The notes beneath the pieces were generated by a model. It searched no databases, had not been told where the DNA came from, and was given only the letters and a program-made list of their open reading frames with translations. From Fundidesulfovibrio agrisoli (GTDB lineage Bacteria; Desulfobacterota; Desulfovibrionia; Desulfovibrionales; Desulfovibrionaceae), in assembly GCF_022808715.1 (NCBI RefSeq), contig NZ_JAKZKX010000001.1, positions 186,001-250,000 of the forward strand: a stretch of 64,000 nucleotides of DNA, in the 5' to 3' direction. Below are positions 63,021 to 64,000 of the stretch, piece by piece (the first letter of the stretch is position 1; every line of letters starts with the position of its first letter). Both the position numbers and the translations under genes were made by a program.

Positions 63021-64000
63021 TTAGCGCTCGGTGTGGCATCCGGCGCAGTCCACCGGGCCGTGGGGCTTGTCCTGCTTCTTCGCGGCCTGATGGCAGCCCA
63101 TGCAGCTCATCCCCGGTCCGTGGAAGGGGGTGCGGAAGAAGAGCGGATCGTCGCTGGATGCCTCGGCCTTGTCATGGCACCCGGAGTTGGTGCAGCGCAT
63201 GATTCCGTCGTCGGCGTAGCCGGCGTGGTGACAGGCCGTGCAGGCCAGCTCGCCGTGGGCCTTGTGGGGCATGAGCACCCGGGGCTTGGTGGGCTTCACC
63301 GAGTCAGGGAGGCTGATTCGCGTGCCGGTTCTGGGCGGCATGGGGTGGTGCACCGAGGTGGCGGGGTCCATGGCCACGGTGTGGCAGGCGGAGCAGTGCC
63401 CGAGGCCGCCCAGGGGAAGGGAGACGCCCTGGTACTGCATGGGGGCGATGTCGTCCCTGTCGCGGCCGTATGGGTTGTCGGAGGGGTACAGGGCGTGCGC
63501 CGGGCCGTGGCAGGCCGCGCAGGCCAGACCGCCAATGAGGTCCTTGCGGGCGGCGAAGGGCGGTTCGTCCGGTTGCGTCCACTTGCCCACCGCCGAGGCG
63601 GTGGAGGCCAGCGGCCGGGTCTTGAAGTCGTGGCACCCGCCGCAGGAGGGCTGCTGCACGTGGGCGGCCCGGGGTACGACGCCGGGGGCGCGGCCGGGGA
63701 TGGCCGAGAGCAGCCTGGCGGCGGTCTTCTTGTTGGCTTCGGCCTCGAAGGTCAGCAGCGCGGCGGCGTGGTTCTCCATGTCGCCGTGGCAGCGGGTGCA
63801 GTTCACGCCCCTGGCCTGGTGCTGGTCCCTGGCGATCCTGCTCGCGGCCCCCTGCGGATGGCAATTGGCGCAGGCCGCCGCGCCCATGCCGGTCAGGCGG
63901 GTGGCGTGGAAGCCGTGCATGGAGGCCGAGAGGGACATGGTGTCCGTCTTGAGGGCGTCGTCATGGCAGGAAGAGCAGGCCCTGGGCCTGCCCGCCCTGG
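63021..64000 (-). CDS. Multiheme cytochrome c, 5' part outside the window
   Basis: The reading frame is open to the window edge, so the N-terminus and signal peptide lie outside. At least nine CxxCH motifs (CSSCH, CANCH, CTRCH, CGGCH, CAACH, CSACH, CTACH, CMGCH, CAGCH) and one CTNSGCH with four residues between the cysteines are visible; many other His residues could be distal ligands. It would be a periplasmic electron carrier. Its stop lies ten bases before the fdhA start, so it probably serves as the electron acceptor or carrier for formate dehydrogenase. It is not a tetraheme c3. Confidence 0.9.
   Translation of the reverse strand, partial: RAGRPRACSSCHDDALKTDTMSLSASMHGFHATRLTGMGAAACANCHPQGAASRIARDQHQARGVNCTRCHGDMENHAAALLTFEAEANKKTAARLLSAIPGRAPGVVPRAAHVQQPSCGGCHDFKTRPLASTASAVGKWTQPDEPPFAARKDLIGGLACAACHGPAHALYPSDNPYGRDRDDIAPMQYQGVSLPLGGLGHCSACHTVAMDPATSVHHPMPPRTGTRISLPDSVKPTKPRVLMPHKAHGELACTACHHAGYADDGIMRCTNSGCHDKAEASSDDPLFFRTPFHGPGMSCMGCHQAAKKQDKPHGPVDCAGCHTER

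Overview
The window is about 64 kb of GC-rich (roughly two-thirds G+C by eye) bacterial chromosome with dense, mostly housekeeping gene content. The gene set suggests an anaerobic Gram-negative sulfate reducer of the Desulfovibrionaceae type. Evidence includes a periplasmic Tat-exported formate dehydrogenase beside a multiheme cytochrome c, bacteriohemerythrin, a two-gene SufC/SufB iron-sulfur scaffold, an Mrp/Nbp35 ATPase, BamD, TatA, and a PaaK plus double-ACT pair. That taxonomic placement is inference. I saw no insertion sequence, prophage, CRISPR array or plasmid gene.

Layout. 0-6 kb: the end of clpS, clpA, a GC-rich repeat-bearing gap, a GT9 glycosyltransferase, an internally shortened alpha/beta-hydrolase, and the leftward paaK-ACT pair. 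6-11 kb: rsfS-gpmI-zinc ribbon, a solute-binding protein, an EcsC-like protein, then a leftward RNA block (fabI, tRNA-Ser(GGA), SRP RNA, terminator). 11.6-17.6 kb: a leftward four-gene module (684-aa acyl-CoA dehydrogenase, FixC-FixX fusion, EtfB, EtfA) with its own promoter and terminator. 17.7-25.4 kb: purC-hisD, an MFS carrier with a methyltransferase, an unusual medium-chain dehydrogenase, a pseudouridine synthase fused to dephospho-CoA kinase, and a rhomboid protease. 25.5-28 kb: sufC-sufB and a membrane DUF457 protein. 28.0-28.55 kb: a non-coding island with a 31-bp perfect inverted repeat, a 53-bp tandem duplication and a REP-like hairpin.

28.5-34.9 kb: a leftward cluster (CoA-binding protein, YkgJ, DnaJ-like, secreted protein), an M24 peptidase, a CBS protein, pcm, mrp and a pgsA-like gene. 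35-43 kb: an FtsB-like protein, a TPR protein, a lipoprotein, fbp, tsaD, a GAF-HD-GYP protein, trxA-trxB and bamD. 43-50 kb: a rightward run of an EF-G paralogue, rsmD, coaD, miaA, a Tat-type cell-wall amidase and a second CDP-alcohol phosphatidyltransferase, with a very short tatA facing it. 50-57.7 kb: unknown proteins, a HAD phosphatase, yggT-divIVA-yggU-ydcH, ilvB-ilvN-ilvC, a secreted protein and bacteriohemerythrin. 57.7-64 kb: a leftward respiratory cluster (multiheme cytochrome c cut by the window edge, fdhA, fdhB, DUF1254 lipoprotein).

The most distinctive points are the divergent ETF/FixCX/acyl-CoA dehydrogenase module, the formate dehydrogenase with cysteine at the selenocysteine position, the RluA-CoaE fusion, the SufCB pair without other suf genes, and the structured island at 28 kb.
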